The notes under the pieces are model-generated. The model was given only the letters and a program-made list of their open reading frames with translations. It did not search any database and was not told the origin of the DNA. Made by a program: the position numbers and the translations under genes. Shown piece by piece: positions 42,764-51,091 of a stretch of DNA of 64,000 bases (position 1 is the stretch's first letter; each line of letters starts with the position of its first letter). The stretch is from an uncultured Muribaculaceae bacterium (lineage in GTDB: Bacteria > Bacteroidota > Bacteroidia > Bacteroidales > Muribaculaceae): the NCBI GenBank assembly GCA_910587475.1, contig CAJUMR010000010.1:1-64000 (forward strand), written 5' to 3'.

Positions 42764-43480
42764 TTAGTTACATTGCAAATCCTCGGGCATTTCCACTTCG
42801 GCATTGGCAATCATGTCGGCGGCCTCATCGACCGACAGACAGCGGTCGACGGTGATATCGCCAACCCTCGTGCGCCTCAGGGCCGACAGATGGGCTCCCG
42901 AACGGAGGGCCGCCCCGATGTCACGGGCAAGTGCACGGATATACGTCCCCTTGCTGCACACCACCCTGACGGTTATTTCGGTCTGCTTGTAATCGAGCAG
43001 TTCAATTTCGTCAATTACCAGCACTTTAGGCTTCAGCTCCACTTCCTTACCTTTACGGGCCATGGAGTATGCCCGCTTGCCGTCGACCTTACACGCCGAA
43101 TAGGCAGGGGGCACTTGCTCGATGCGACCGACAAACGTCTTGAGCACGTCCTCGACCATCGCACGGTCGATGTGGTCGACAGGATATGTGGCATCGATCT
43201 TGGTCTCGAGGTCGAACGACGGAGTTGTGGCACCTAAAGCGATTGTTGCCACATACTCTTTCACACCGGCCTGCAGTTCCTCGATGCGTTTTGTCGCCTT
43301 TCCTGTGCAGACGATCATGACACCGGTCGCCAACGGATCGAGTGTTCCGGCATGTCCGACCTTGAATTTCTTAACGCCTATGCGCCGCATCACAGCCCCG
43401 CGCAGACGCTTCACGGCGTCAAACGACGTCCAGCCGAGAGGTTTGTCGATATAGAGGATTTCACCTGCAATAAAATTCAT
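42764..43480 (-). CDS. truB: tRNA pseudouridine-55 synthase TruB
   Basis: A 238-residue TruB from ATG 43480 (MNFIAGEILYIDKPLGWTSF). The catalytic Asp is in GHAGTLDPLATGVMIVCTG; other motifs are KEYVATIALGATTPSFDLET, PPAYSACKVDGKRAYSMARKG and CSKGTYIRALARDIG. A longer in-frame version starting at 43546 would overlap uppP and is unlikely. It lies eight bases after uppP and 53 before queA. Confidence 0.95.
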   Translation of the reverse strand: MNFIAGEILYIDKPLGWTSFDAVKRLRGAVMRRIGVKKFKVGHAGTLDPLATGVMIVCTGKATKRIEELQAGVKEYVATIALGATTPSFDLETKIDATYPVDHIDRAMVEDVLKTFVGRIEQVPPAYSACKVDGKRAYSMARKGKEVELKPKVLVIDEIELLDYKQTEITVRVVCSKGTYIRALARDIGAALRSGAHLSALRRTRVGDITVDRCLSVDEAADMIANAEVEMPEDLQCN

Positions 43481-43488
43481 CGCGCTGA

Positions 43489-44325
43489 TCAGTATGCTGT
43501 TACGATGCAGATCACACCAACGATGAGACAATAGACCGCAAACCACACGAGTTTACCGCGCTTTACAATCTCGAGCATCCACTTGCAGGCAATGCAACCG
43601 ACCACAAATGATGCGATAAATCCGATCAACATCGGCATCCATCCGATCGATGCATGACTGACACTTTCACCTCCTATTATATCTTTTAAATCGAGGAGTG
43701 CTTCTCCGAGGATCGGGATTATTACCATAAAGAACGAGAACTGTGCGACCTGATCGCGGCGGTCGCCGAGAAGAAGGCCTGTGGCAATTGTCGATCCCGA
43801 ACGCGAAAGACCGGGCAGAACGGCTACAGCCTGGGCGCAGCCGATGATAAATGCATCAAGCATGGTGATCTCGCGTCCGCGATAAGAGTTGACATTGGTG
43901 CTACGGTTGATTTCGCGGGTGCGGAAAAAGTAAGAGAACGTCAACAACGCAGCTGTCACACAGAGACAGATGCCGACGATGCCGAGTCCGCCGCCGAAAA
44001 AGCCTTCGATCGTATCCTTGAAAAACAGGCCGACAACAGCGACCGGGACACATGACACTAAAATTTTTATGACATAGAAAAAGTTGCGGTCGCCCTTGAA
44101 GGTGAAAAACGAAGTGCAGAGCGGTAAAAATTCACGCCACAACACCACGATTGTGCTCAGCACTGTTGCGACGTGGAGCATCACGTCGAATTCAAGACTT
44201 TCAGCCCCCGACAAGTCGAGCCCCAATAGTTCGCGACAAATTTCGAGATGACCCGACGAACTGATAGGGAGATATTCGGCCAGGCCTTGTACAATGCCCA
44301 TGATAAGGGCGTTAATCCAATCCAT
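43489..44325 (-). CDS. uppP: Undecaprenyl-diphosphatase UppP (BacA)
   Basis: A 278-residue polytopic membrane phosphatase that recycles undecaprenyl diphosphate, the lipid carrier for peptidoglycan, O-antigen and other glycans. The conserved elements are the N-terminal IMGIVQGLAEYLPISSSGHL and GLSRSGSTIATGLLLG, with about eight hydrophobic segments ending VWFAVYCLIVGVICIVTAY. It lies 38 bases downstream of the DUF3098 gene and eight before truB. Confidence 0.96.
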   Translation of the reverse strand: MDWINALIMGIVQGLAEYLPISSSGHLEICRELLGLDLSGAESLEFDVMLHVATVLSTIVVLWREFLPLCTSFFTFKGDRNFFYVIKILVSCVPVAVVGLFFKDTIEGFFGGGLGIVGICLCVTAALLTFSYFFRTREINRSTNVNSYRGREITMLDAFIIGCAQAVAVLPGLSRSGSTIATGLLLGDRRDQVAQFSFFMVIIPILGEALLDLKDIIGGESVSHASIGWMPMLIGFIASFVVGCIACKWMLEIVKRGKLVWFAVYCLIVGVICIVTAY

Positions 44326-44363
44326 AAATAATCTGTTGAGTTACGTTTTTTAATTCAGTAGTA

Positions 44364-44624
44364 TCATCGGTCAGAAGGTCTGACGGCGATTGCCACCGCC
44401 ATTGCCACAAAGCCGACAAAGGCCAACATCGGGCCGACAACAATGCGGCGTGCGCTGAATATGTCGGGGTTGAACTCCTCAGGGGTCGAACTGCCTCCAA
44501 GCATCAGCAGAAAACCGATCACGATAAGCGCTCCGGAGATGGCCATGCCTATAAAATTCTTTTTTGTCAGAGGCATTGTCTGACGGCTTTCCTTTTCAAT
44601 GCCGGAATCCTTTTCCTTTTTCAT
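44364..44624 (-). CDS. DUF3098 family membrane protein
   Basis: An 86-residue protein from ATG 44624 (MKKEKDSGIEKESRQ). A charged cytoplasmic head is followed by two transmembrane helices (FIGMAISGALIVIGFLLMLG and VVGPMLAFVGFVAMAVAIAV) joined by GGSSTPEEFNPDIFSARR. This is the DUF3098 pattern, usually found between ftsX and uppP in Bacteroidetes, exactly as here. Its function is unknown; the neighbours suggest cell division or envelope lipid metabolism. Confidence 0.85.
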   Translation of the reverse strand: MKKEKDSGIEKESRQTMPLTKKNFIGMAISGALIVIGFLLMLGGSSTPEEFNPDIFSARRIVVGPMLAFVGFVAMAVAIAVRPSDR

Positions 44625-44647
44625 TATACCTAAAAAAATGTTTTTGT

Positions 44648-45523
44648 TTATTTCATGAACATCTCGTCGTAGTTGGCCCGCAGATAACGGTTGGTCGCAA
44701 ACAACGATGCGACCGTGCATATGAGCAATCCCGCGACGAAGAGACCTGCGACGACGAGGCCGCACAACGGCAACGAGAAACACGAAGCCAACAGCGGATC
44801 GACATTAGCCCCGTAGGCCACCGTCGCCACAAGCATCAGCGACGCAATTGCAGCTGAAATCAGGCCATTCATGGCTCCTGCCAGGACAAACGGCCTGCGG
44901 ATGAACGAACCTGTAGCTCCGACAAGTTTCATCGTGTGGATAACAAATCGCCGGGAATAAACGGCAAGATGGACTGTATTGTTGATCAAAACGATCGAGA
45001 TCACAAGCAACGCAAGCGCCACTCCGCAAAGTATCCAGCTGACACGTCCGAGTGTAGAGTTGACTGCTGCAATCATCGAGCTCTCTGTCAGGACTGTCTC
45101 GACGGCGCTGTCGCCGGCAAGAGCCGAACTGATGGCCTCGATGCTGTCGACATTGGCGTATTCGGGCGTCACCTTGACATCGAACTCAGCGCCATAGGGA
45201 TTTACATCGAGTATGGCAGCGATATCCTCGCCAAGATACTGCGTCTCTGCGGCCATGATTTCATCTGCCGACGAATAGACATATGACGCGACATAGGGCG
45301 ACGTGTTCATGTGTTTTTTCAACCGGTTGATCTCTGCATCACCGGCTTCACGCTCGATCTTGACAATAAAGCCGAGATTACTTCTCAGCATGTCGGCGCC
45401 CGAGCGTCCGGCGATGCCGACAATCGCGAGCACCCCTAATATGAAGAGTACCAGCGTCACACTGACGATTGCCGTCAGTTGCGAGCCGAAAGTAGATATC
45501 CGATTTGCGCGTCGTTGAGCCAT
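44648..45523 (-). CDS. ftsX: Cell division permease-like protein FtsX
   Basis: A 291-residue FtsX, which with the ATPase FtsE couples divisome activity to peptidoglycan hydrolases. It has an N-terminal cytoplasmic stretch, a first membrane helix (AIVSVTLVLFILGVLAIVGI), a periplasmic loop of about 120 residues and three C-terminal helices, the standard four-helix topology. The start at 45523 (MAQRRANRIS) is preferred: the predicted -7 box at 45533-45540 overlaps the upstream alternative ATG at 45535. ftsE is not adjacent, as is usual in Bacteroidetes. Confidence 0.93.
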   Translation of the reverse strand: MAQRRANRISTFGSQLTAIVSVTLVLFILGVLAIVGIAGRSGADMLRSNLGFIVKIEREAGDAEINRLKKHMNTSPYVASYVYSSADEIMAAETQYLGEDIAAILDVNPYGAEFDVKVTPEYANVDSIEAISSALAGDSAVETVLTESSMIAAVNSTLGRVSWILCGVALALLVISIVLINNTVHLAVYSRRFVIHTMKLVGATGSFIRRPFVLAGAMNGLISAAIASLMLVATVAYGANVDPLLASCFSLPLCGLVVAGLFVAGLLICTVASLFATNRYLRANYDEMFMK

Positions 45524-45532
45524 AATTATCTG

Positions 45533-45563
45533 CAAAATTAATACATTTAAATCCGTTTGTCAA
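45533..45563 (-). promoter_or_regulatory. Predicted promoter for the ftsX operon, almost leaderless
   Basis: On the minus strand TAATTTTG (45533-45540) and TTG (45561-45563) are 20 bases apart. The ATG at 45523 follows the -7 box by only nine bases, so the mRNA leader would be about five bases. Confidence 0.5.
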
Positions 45564-45595
45564 TACTTGAGGCCGAATGATTGGCAGATTTTTAT

Positions 45596-45603
45596 TAATT
45601 TTG
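45596..45603 (+). promoter_or_regulatory. Predicted -7 element for the small His-rich gene and TonB receptor
   Basis: TAATTTTG matches TAnnTTTG 21 bases before the ATG at 45625. The candidate TTGs upstream are not at a standard distance. Confidence 0.4.
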
Positions 45604-45624
45604 CAATCCCTATCGTTCCGTGTC

Positions 45625-45972
45625 ATGATATACAGAGGCAACAAAGCGCGCATCGCAGCCACTATGCTGCTGGTTCTGTTCTTGAGTTTTCAAGGCGGAC
45701 GCATGCTCTGCTACCATACTCACATCATCGGCGAAACGATCATCTCGCATTCACATCCGTTCAATAATCCTGACCGGCAACACAGCCAGACAGAACTGGA
45801 GAGCCTGGCTATACTATCAGCCTGTCAGCTCGGCGACGAATCGGTAATTGTCGATGCTCCGCAGTCCTCATGGATTGAGACTGAGTTGTCAGCACCCCGA
45901 TGCTCCGCGCAAGTGGCCAATGGTGTGACTGGCGATGTTCAAGGCAGGGCCCCACCGCAACGTCATATTTAA
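45625..45972 (+). CDS. Small His-rich exported/membrane protein ahead of a TonB receptor
   Basis: A 115-residue product from ATG 45625 (MIYRGNKARIAAT). One hydrophobic N-terminal segment (AATMLLVLFLSFQ) is followed by GGRMLCYHTHIIGETIISHS and HPFNNPDRQHSQTEL, a cluster of seven histidines and one Cys. The C-terminus ends GRAPPQRHI; a terminal RAPP/RGPP-like end recurs in similar small Bacteroidetes proteins. It is likely anchored to or secreted across the inner membrane and may bind a transition metal. The TonB receptor begins 180 bases downstream, in the same direction. No enzyme motif is visible. Confidence 0.65.
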   Translation: MIYRGNKARIAATMLLVLFLSFQGGRMLCYHTHIIGETIISHSHPFNNPDRQHSQTELESLAILSACQLGDESVIVDAPQSSWIETELSAPRCSAQVANGVTGDVQGRAPPQRHI

Positions 45973-46151
45973 GAGCGCGACTGAATCACAGCTGCAGCGG
46001 CAATCGCCTGCAAATCGACTTTCATTTTCGCCCGAAGCTCTTTTTCAGCAACCTGACTGCCATCAGGCTGCCACCAATGTCATGAATATCAGCGATGTCT
46101 CCGACTGTCATCGCTCAGTCAAACACATTATCCCACCACAACACCATCATT

Positions 46152-48464
46152 ATGACGTTAAGAACAATCGCAACCGCGCTTGCAGCAGTTGCCTTTCAAT
46201 ATACCTGTGCTTACACCATCAGCGGAAAAGTGATAGACAAGCAGAGCGGCGAGACAATCGCTTTTGCATCTGTCGCCATCGAAGGTGCAAACGCTGCGAC
46301 GATGGCCGACGACAACGGAAAATTTGAATTAACGACCGACAAATCAGGCAAGCTGACGGTCAAGGCCTCTCTGGTCGGTTACGAACCGGGGGCGGCATCT
46401 GCATTTGTATCCGATTCTCATCCATCAGACGAAATAACCATCGCAATGGTCGAATCACCCCTTGCGATGGACGAATTTGTTGTCTCAGCCAACCGCAACG
46501 TAGTCAGAAGGTGTGAAGCCCCGGTCGTTGTGAGCGTGATAAGTGACAAACTGTTCAAGACGGTCAATGCGACAGATCTGGCTCAGACCCTCAACTATCA
46601 GCCCGGCTTGCGCGTCGAAAACAACTGTCAGAACTGCGGGTTCCCGCAACTTCGCATCAACGGTCTCGACGGAGCATACTCCCAGATTCTGGTCAACAGC
46701 CGGCCTGTGGTAAGCTCATTGTCGGGTGTGTATGCCCTCGAACAGATGCCCGTCAACATGATCGAACGCATCGAAGTGGTCAGGGGAGGCGGTTCGGCTC
46801 TGTTCGGAGCCAACGCCATCGGAGGCACCGTCAACATCATCACCAAAGAGCCGATCAACGATCACTTTGAAGCAAGCACCAACATCGCCAATCACAATGG
46901 CAAATCGTGGGAAGAAAATTTCGCTGCCAACGCAAACATCGTCGATCCTGACGGACGATACGGCGTTGCGTTTTACGAATCATACCGCCGCCGCAGCCCT
47001 TATGACCACGACGGCGACGGTTTTTCGGAGATCGGCAAGCTCAACGCCAACACTCTTGGCTTTAACGCATTCTACCGTTTCGACCAAACGAAAAAAATCA
47101 ACATAGAATATCACAACACCTATGAATTCCGACGTGGCGGCAACAAATTCGACCTCGAGCCATTTCAAACCGACATCACCGAACAGACTCAGCATTACAT
47201 CAATAGCGGAGGTGTCGACTACACCCAGCACTGGAACGATTTCAAGCAACGGCTCAACATCTACGCATCGGCTCAGCACATCGACCGCAACAGCTACTAC
47301 GGAGCGCAACAGAACCCCGACGCCTACGGCAAGACCGACGATCTGACAGCCCTCGCCGGGGCTACATTCAACGCCGACGTCGACTACATGGCTTTCGCTC
47401 CTGCGACTTTCACCGGCGGCGTGGAGTATCAGACCAACAGGCTTCACGACATAATGACCGGTTATGGCCGCGACATGCGACAGAACGTAAACATCTTCGG
47501 CGTATTCGCTCAGAACGAATGGAAAATGCGCCATTTCACATTTCTTGCCGGTCTGCGCCTCGACAACCACAACCTTATCGACGATCCCATCGTCAGCCCG
47601 CGCATCAATGTACTCTACCGTCCGACCCCTGCATGGCAGATCAGAGGCACATGGTCGACGGGATTCAGAGCACCGCAAGCCTATGACGAAGACCTCCACG
47701 TCACTGCAGTGGGCGGAGAAGGCATTCTCATCAAACTCGCCGAAGGTCTCAAACCCGAACGCTCCAACAGTTTCAGCGGATCGGTCGACTGGGACACCGA
47801 GCTGGGCAACGTTTCGGCCGACCTGCTGATCGAAGGCTTCTATACTGAGCTACGCGATGTGTTTGTCGTCGAGATGATCGGTCACGACGAAAACGGCACC
47901 GCGATCAAAGAACGCCGTAACGGCAACGGAGCAAAGGTCTACGGCGCCAACGCCGACCTGCGGTTAAGCTATGCCGGCAACAGTCTCCAACTTGGCTTCA
48001 CCGCACAGCGCAGCCGCTACAATTCGCCTGAAGCATGGAGCGAGGACGAAGAAATCGAACCCACACGCCAGATGCCGCGCTCGCCCGACCTCTACGGCTA
48101 TTTCACACTGACCGCCACTCCCCTGCCTCGACTGGAATGCTCGCTATCGGGCATCTATACCGGACGCATGTATGTGCCTCATTATGCACCCTCACCCGAG
48201 GACATTCCCGATGGCTACGAATACAATTACCCCGAGCGCGACATACTCTATCACAGCCCGTCGTTTTTCGAACTCGGACTCAAAGCCGCCTACACCATCC
48301 CTCTTTCGGGCAAACTGAAGATGCAGGTGGGCGTGGGAGTGACCAACCTCACCGGGGCATTCCAGAAAGATCTCGACAAAGGCGGCTTCCGCGATTCTGG
48401 CTATTTCTATGGCCCGACGCAACCACGCACCTACTTTTTCAATCTCAAATTCTTCACTATATAA
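46152..48464 (+). CDS. TonB-dependent outer-membrane receptor
   Basis: A 770-residue receptor. A signal peptide (MTLRTIATALAAVAFQYTCA) is followed by a carboxypeptidase-regulatory-like domain (about 20-105, YTISGKVIDKQSGETIAFAS), a plug (about 120-230, VNATDLAQTLNYQPGLRVE and GGGSALFGANAIGGTVNIIT) and a 22-strand-type barrel ending FFNLKFFTI. The start at 46152 places the signal peptide first; an ATG at 46095 adds 19 unlikely residues. No SusD partner is present, so the substrate is more likely a metal chelate, cobalamin or siderophore than a glycan. The His-rich protein upstream hints at a metal (inference). Confidence 0.9.
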   Translation: MTLRTIATALAAVAFQYTCAYTISGKVIDKQSGETIAFASVAIEGANAATMADDNGKFELTTDKSGKLTVKASLVGYEPGAASAFVSDSHPSDEITIAMVESPLAMDEFVVSANRNVVRRCEAPVVVSVISDKLFKTVNATDLAQTLNYQPGLRVENNCQNCGFPQLRINGLDGAYSQILVNSRPVVSSLSGVYALEQMPVNMIERIEVVRGGGSALFGANAIGGTVNIITKEPINDHFEASTNIANHNGKSWEENFAANANIVDPDGRYGVAFYESYRRRSPYDHDGDGFSEIGKLNANTLGFNAFYRFDQTKKINIEYHNTYEFRRGGNKFDLEPFQTDITEQTQHYINSGGVDYTQHWNDFKQRLNIYASAQHIDRNSYYGAQQNPDAYGKTDDLTALAGATFNADVDYMAFAPATFTGGVEYQTNRLHDIMTGYGRDMRQNVNIFGVFAQNEWKMRHFTFLAGLRLDNHNLIDDPIVSPRINVLYRPTPAWQIRGTWSTGFRAPQAYDEDLHVTAVGGEGILIKLAEGLKPERSNSFSGSVDWDTELGNVSADLLIEGFYTELRDVFVVEMIGHDENGTAIKERRNGNGAKVYGANADLRLSYAGNSLQLGFTAQRSRYNSPEAWSEDEEIEPTRQMPRSPDLYGYFTLTATPLPRLECSLSGIYTGRMYVPHYAPSPEDIPDGYEYNYPERDILYHSPSFFELGLKAAYTIPLSGKLKMQVGVGVTNLTGAFQKDLDKGGFRDSGYFYGPTQPRTYFFNLKFFTI

Positions 48465-48597
48465 TATAGGTATAAGTTCACCTCCCCGATACAGAATCAA
48501 GCCAAACGTCGGGCCGGCGACATCGTTAACACCTATTAACATCGATTGTGCAACCTGGCAATATTTGTTAACGCCAGACCATTTAGATGGGCGTAAA

Positions 48598-48629
48598 TTG
48601 TTCTAAGTATAGTAAAGGGTGTAACTTTG
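48598..48629 (+). promoter_or_regulatory. Predicted promoter for the acyl-CoA synthetase gene
   Basis: TTG at 48598-48600 and TAACTTTG at 48622-48629 are separated by 21 bases. The leader before ATG 48661 is about 27 bases. Confidence 0.6.
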
Positions 48630-48660
48630 CACTGATTTTTAAGAAACGACAGATCTTTAT

Positions 48661-50469
48661 ATGCACAATATATTAACTGATTTAACGACGAGACAATCTC
48701 TCCACTACGGCTCGCGCGAAGCAATCAGCTTTAAAGACAGGACAACCCAGCGATGGACCTCCATGTCATGGAAAGAGCTTGACCGTCAGGTTTCACTATT
48801 AGCGTGCGCCCTCGAAACCATGGGCATCGAGCCCCAATCGATGGTCAACGTTTTCTCGGCCAACTGTCCGGAAATACTAATCACCGATTTTGCATGTTTC
48901 CGCAACCGCGCTATACCCGTATCGCTCTACGCCACCAGCAGCCGCGAGCAGGTCGAGTTTATCGTCAACGATTCAGGGGCGACAATGATAATGGTCGGCA
49001 ACGAAAGCCAATACCGCATTGTCCGTGAAGCATGTCACAAATGTCCGACCCTGAAAACCATCGTTACATTTGACGACTCCATCCGGCTTGACAAAGACGA
49101 CCGCATGACAATGCGCTTCTCGTCGATGCTCAAGCTCGGCGAAGCAGCCTCAAGCCAATGCCGCGACGCAGTGACCCTGCGAAGCGCCGAAGCATCGGCC
49201 GAAGACATCGCCACGCTGATCTATACGTCGGGCACCACCGGCGAACCCAAAGGCGCCATCCTCTCACACAGCTGCTTCGATGCGGCTCTCGCAATACACC
49301 ACAAGCGCCTCGAAACTCTCAGCGACGCCGACCGCTCGCTCTGCTTCCTGCCGCTGAGCCATATTTTCGAAAAAGCATGGACATATTTCTGTCTTGATTC
49401 AGGCATCAGAGTGGCGATAAACTCCGATCCCAAAGAGATACAGAGCGTCATCCGCGAGATCAAGCCCACGTGCATGTGCAGTGTGCCGAGATTCTGGGAA
49501 AAAGTCTATACAGCCGTCAACGAGAAAATATCATCGATGAAAGGCCTGAAGAAGATAATGGTCAAACGAGCCTTGAAGATCGGCTCGATCCGAAATCTTC
49601 AGTACAAACGTCTCGGCAAAGATGCTCCGTGGTGGATCGAAAAGCAATATCGCTTCTTCGACAAACGCATACTTTCGGTCATGCGCAAAGCGATCGGAGT
49701 CAACGACGGCAACATATTCCCGACCGCCGGCGCTCCCTTGTCGGCAAACATCGTCGAGTTTCTGCACGCATGCGGCATTAACATCGTCATCGGCTACGGC
49801 CTTTCTGAAACAACGGCCACGGTGACATGCTTCCCGACGATCGGATATGAAATCGGCACCGTCGGCACTGTTCTTCCTGAGATCAACGTGAAGATCGGCA
49901 AAGACAATGAAATCCTGGTAAAAGCCCCGACAGTCATGCGCGGATACTACCGCCGCCCGGCCGAAACAGCAGCTGCGTTCACCGAGGACGGATGGTTCAG
50001 AACGGGCGACGCAGGCCACTTCGATGAAAACGGCGCCCTCGTGCTGACCGAGCGTCTCAAAGACCTGTTCAAAACAAGCAACGGCAAGTACATCGCGCCA
50101 CAAGCGCTTGAGAGCCGTCTTGGCGAAGACAAATACATCGAGCAGGTGGCCGTGATCGGCGATCAGCGCAAATATGTCACTGCCATAATCATTCCGGCTT
50201 TCGAAGCCCTCAAAGAATATGCCCGCCGCAAGAAGATCGCATTCCGCAGCGTCGACGAGCTGATCCAGAACAAAGAGATCAGAAAGATGCTCGAAGAGCG
50301 CATCGAACGCCTCCAGAAAGGGTTTGCCAATTTCGAGAAGATCAAACGTTTCACCCTCCTGCCGAAAGAATTTTCAATCGAGTCAGGCGAGTTGACCAAC
50401 ACTCTGAAACTGCGCCGCCCCATCATCAACAACCGCTATGCCCACGAAATCGAGGCAATGTACTGCTGA
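48661..50469 (+). CDS. Long-chain fatty acid-CoA ligase (AMP-forming)
   Basis: A 602-residue adenylate-forming enzyme of the long-chain acyl-CoA synthetase group. It has the P-loop-like LIYTSGTTGEPKGAILSH (about residues 185-202), the A5-type GYGLSETTATVTCFP, the hinge region DGWFRTGDAGHFDENG and LTERLKDLFKTSNGKYIAPQ. The C-terminal lysine region carries EFSIESGELTNTLKLRR. It would activate fatty acids for phospholipid incorporation or degradation. No membrane helices. It is monocistronic, between its own promoter and the terminator at 50493. Confidence 0.93.
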   Translation: MHNILTDLTTRQSLHYGSREAISFKDRTTQRWTSMSWKELDRQVSLLACALETMGIEPQSMVNVFSANCPEILITDFACFRNRAIPVSLYATSSREQVEFIVNDSGATMIMVGNESQYRIVREACHKCPTLKTIVTFDDSIRLDKDDRMTMRFSSMLKLGEAASSQCRDAVTLRSAEASAEDIATLIYTSGTTGEPKGAILSHSCFDAALAIHHKRLETLSDADRSLCFLPLSHIFEKAWTYFCLDSGIRVAINSDPKEIQSVIREIKPTCMCSVPRFWEKVYTAVNEKISSMKGLKKIMVKRALKIGSIRNLQYKRLGKDAPWWIEKQYRFFDKRILSVMRKAIGVNDGNIFPTAGAPLSANIVEFLHACGINIVIGYGLSETTATVTCFPTIGYEIGTVGTVLPEINVKIGKDNEILVKAPTVMRGYYRRPAETAAAFTEDGWFRTGDAGHFDENGALVLTERLKDLFKTSNGKYIAPQALESRLGEDKYIEQVAVIGDQRKYVTAIIIPAFEALKEYARRKKIAFRSVDELIQNKEIRKMLEERIERLQKGFANFEKIKRFTLLPKEFSIESGELTNTLKLRRPIINNRYAHEIEAMYC

Positions 50470-50492
50470 TCATAATCTGACAATGACCCTAT

Positions 50493-50530
50493 AAAAATGG
50501 CCGGCAACAATCTGTTTGCCGGCCATTTTA
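50493..50530. terminator. Bidirectional terminator between the acyl-CoA synthetase and DUF4491 genes
   Basis: AAAATGGCCGGCAA and TTGCCGGCCATTTT form a perfect 14-bp stem around an eight-base loop, with T-rich flanks on both strands between convergent genes. Confidence 0.88.
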
Positions 50531-50565
50531 TTGTATCATAGCCAAAGGTCTGTCGTCAGAGACTG

Positions 50566-50895
50566 TCAGTCGAGATAATCGTCCTTGCGCCGGGGATTCA
50601 TTGGAAACCACCCTTTCTTCACACGCTCGCGCTGCTCAAAGACTTCTTTTATCGTCCAGAACGAAGAAAAAGCGATGACCCCAGATAAGGTCGACAGAAA
50701 GATGTCGTCGACCGCTACAGCCACCGCACACATGGCCAAACCCAACATGAGAAACCACCACCAGCACTTCGTGCCGAAATGGTACTCACACTTTATACAC
50801 ACCGGATGGAACATTCCGATCACCAAAAACGTGCACAAGCCTATAGAGAGCCCGAGCACATGCCATTGCTGCAGTATTTCCGAAAAAACATTCAT
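50566..50895 (-). CDS. DUF4491 family membrane protein
   Basis: A 109-residue protein from ATG 50895 (MNVFSEILQQWHVLG). Three hydrophobic helices contain the family features LSIGLCTFLVIGMFHPVCIK, CEYHFGTKCWWWFLMLGLAM and SGVIAFSSFWTIKEVFEQRE, followed by a basic C-terminus (RVKKGWFPMNPRRKDD). DUF4491 proteins are common in Bacteroidetes; their function is unknown. A -7 element (50902-50909) lies six bases upstream of the ATG, ruling out the alternative start at 50904 and implying a nearly leaderless mRNA. Confidence 0.85.
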   Translation of the reverse strand: MNVFSEILQQWHVLGLSIGLCTFLVIGMFHPVCIKCEYHFGTKCWWWFLMLGLAMCAVAVAVDDIFLSTLSGVIAFSSFWTIKEVFEQRERVKKGWFPMNPRRKDDYLD

Positions 50896-50901
50896 AATTG
50901 A

Positions 50902-50909
50902 CAAAGTTA
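50902..50909 (-). promoter_or_regulatory. Predicted -7 element for the DUF4491 gene
   Basis: On the minus strand TAACTTTG sits six bases before the ATG at 50895. No TTG at the normal -33 distance was found. Confidence 0.35.
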
Positions 50910-50969
50910 CGATTTTTCCACCTATCTATAAGATGGTGATTAAAAATATATGTTAATCCGAGGGCGGTT

Positions 50970-50977
50970 TATCTTTG
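50970..50977 (+). promoter_or_regulatory. Predicted -7 element for the glycosyltransferase pair
   Basis: TATCTTTG matches TAnnTTTG. It would give a leader of about 110 bases before ATG 51092. The -33 box is weak. Confidence 0.35.
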
Positions 50978-51091
50978 AGTGATCATCCCGTAACGATAAG
51001 GGAGTGTGTCCGTGGCACTCGACCGAAGAGTCAACATATATTTTTCAACACCCTCTAATACTAAAAATATTAAAGCAGCCGTTTTAACAAC

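Noticed and set aside
45935..46327. A 130-codon frame between the His-rich gene and the TonB receptor
   Set aside because: It runs into the receptor coding region in another frame, lacks any domain pattern, and the receptor's own start and signal peptide are clear.
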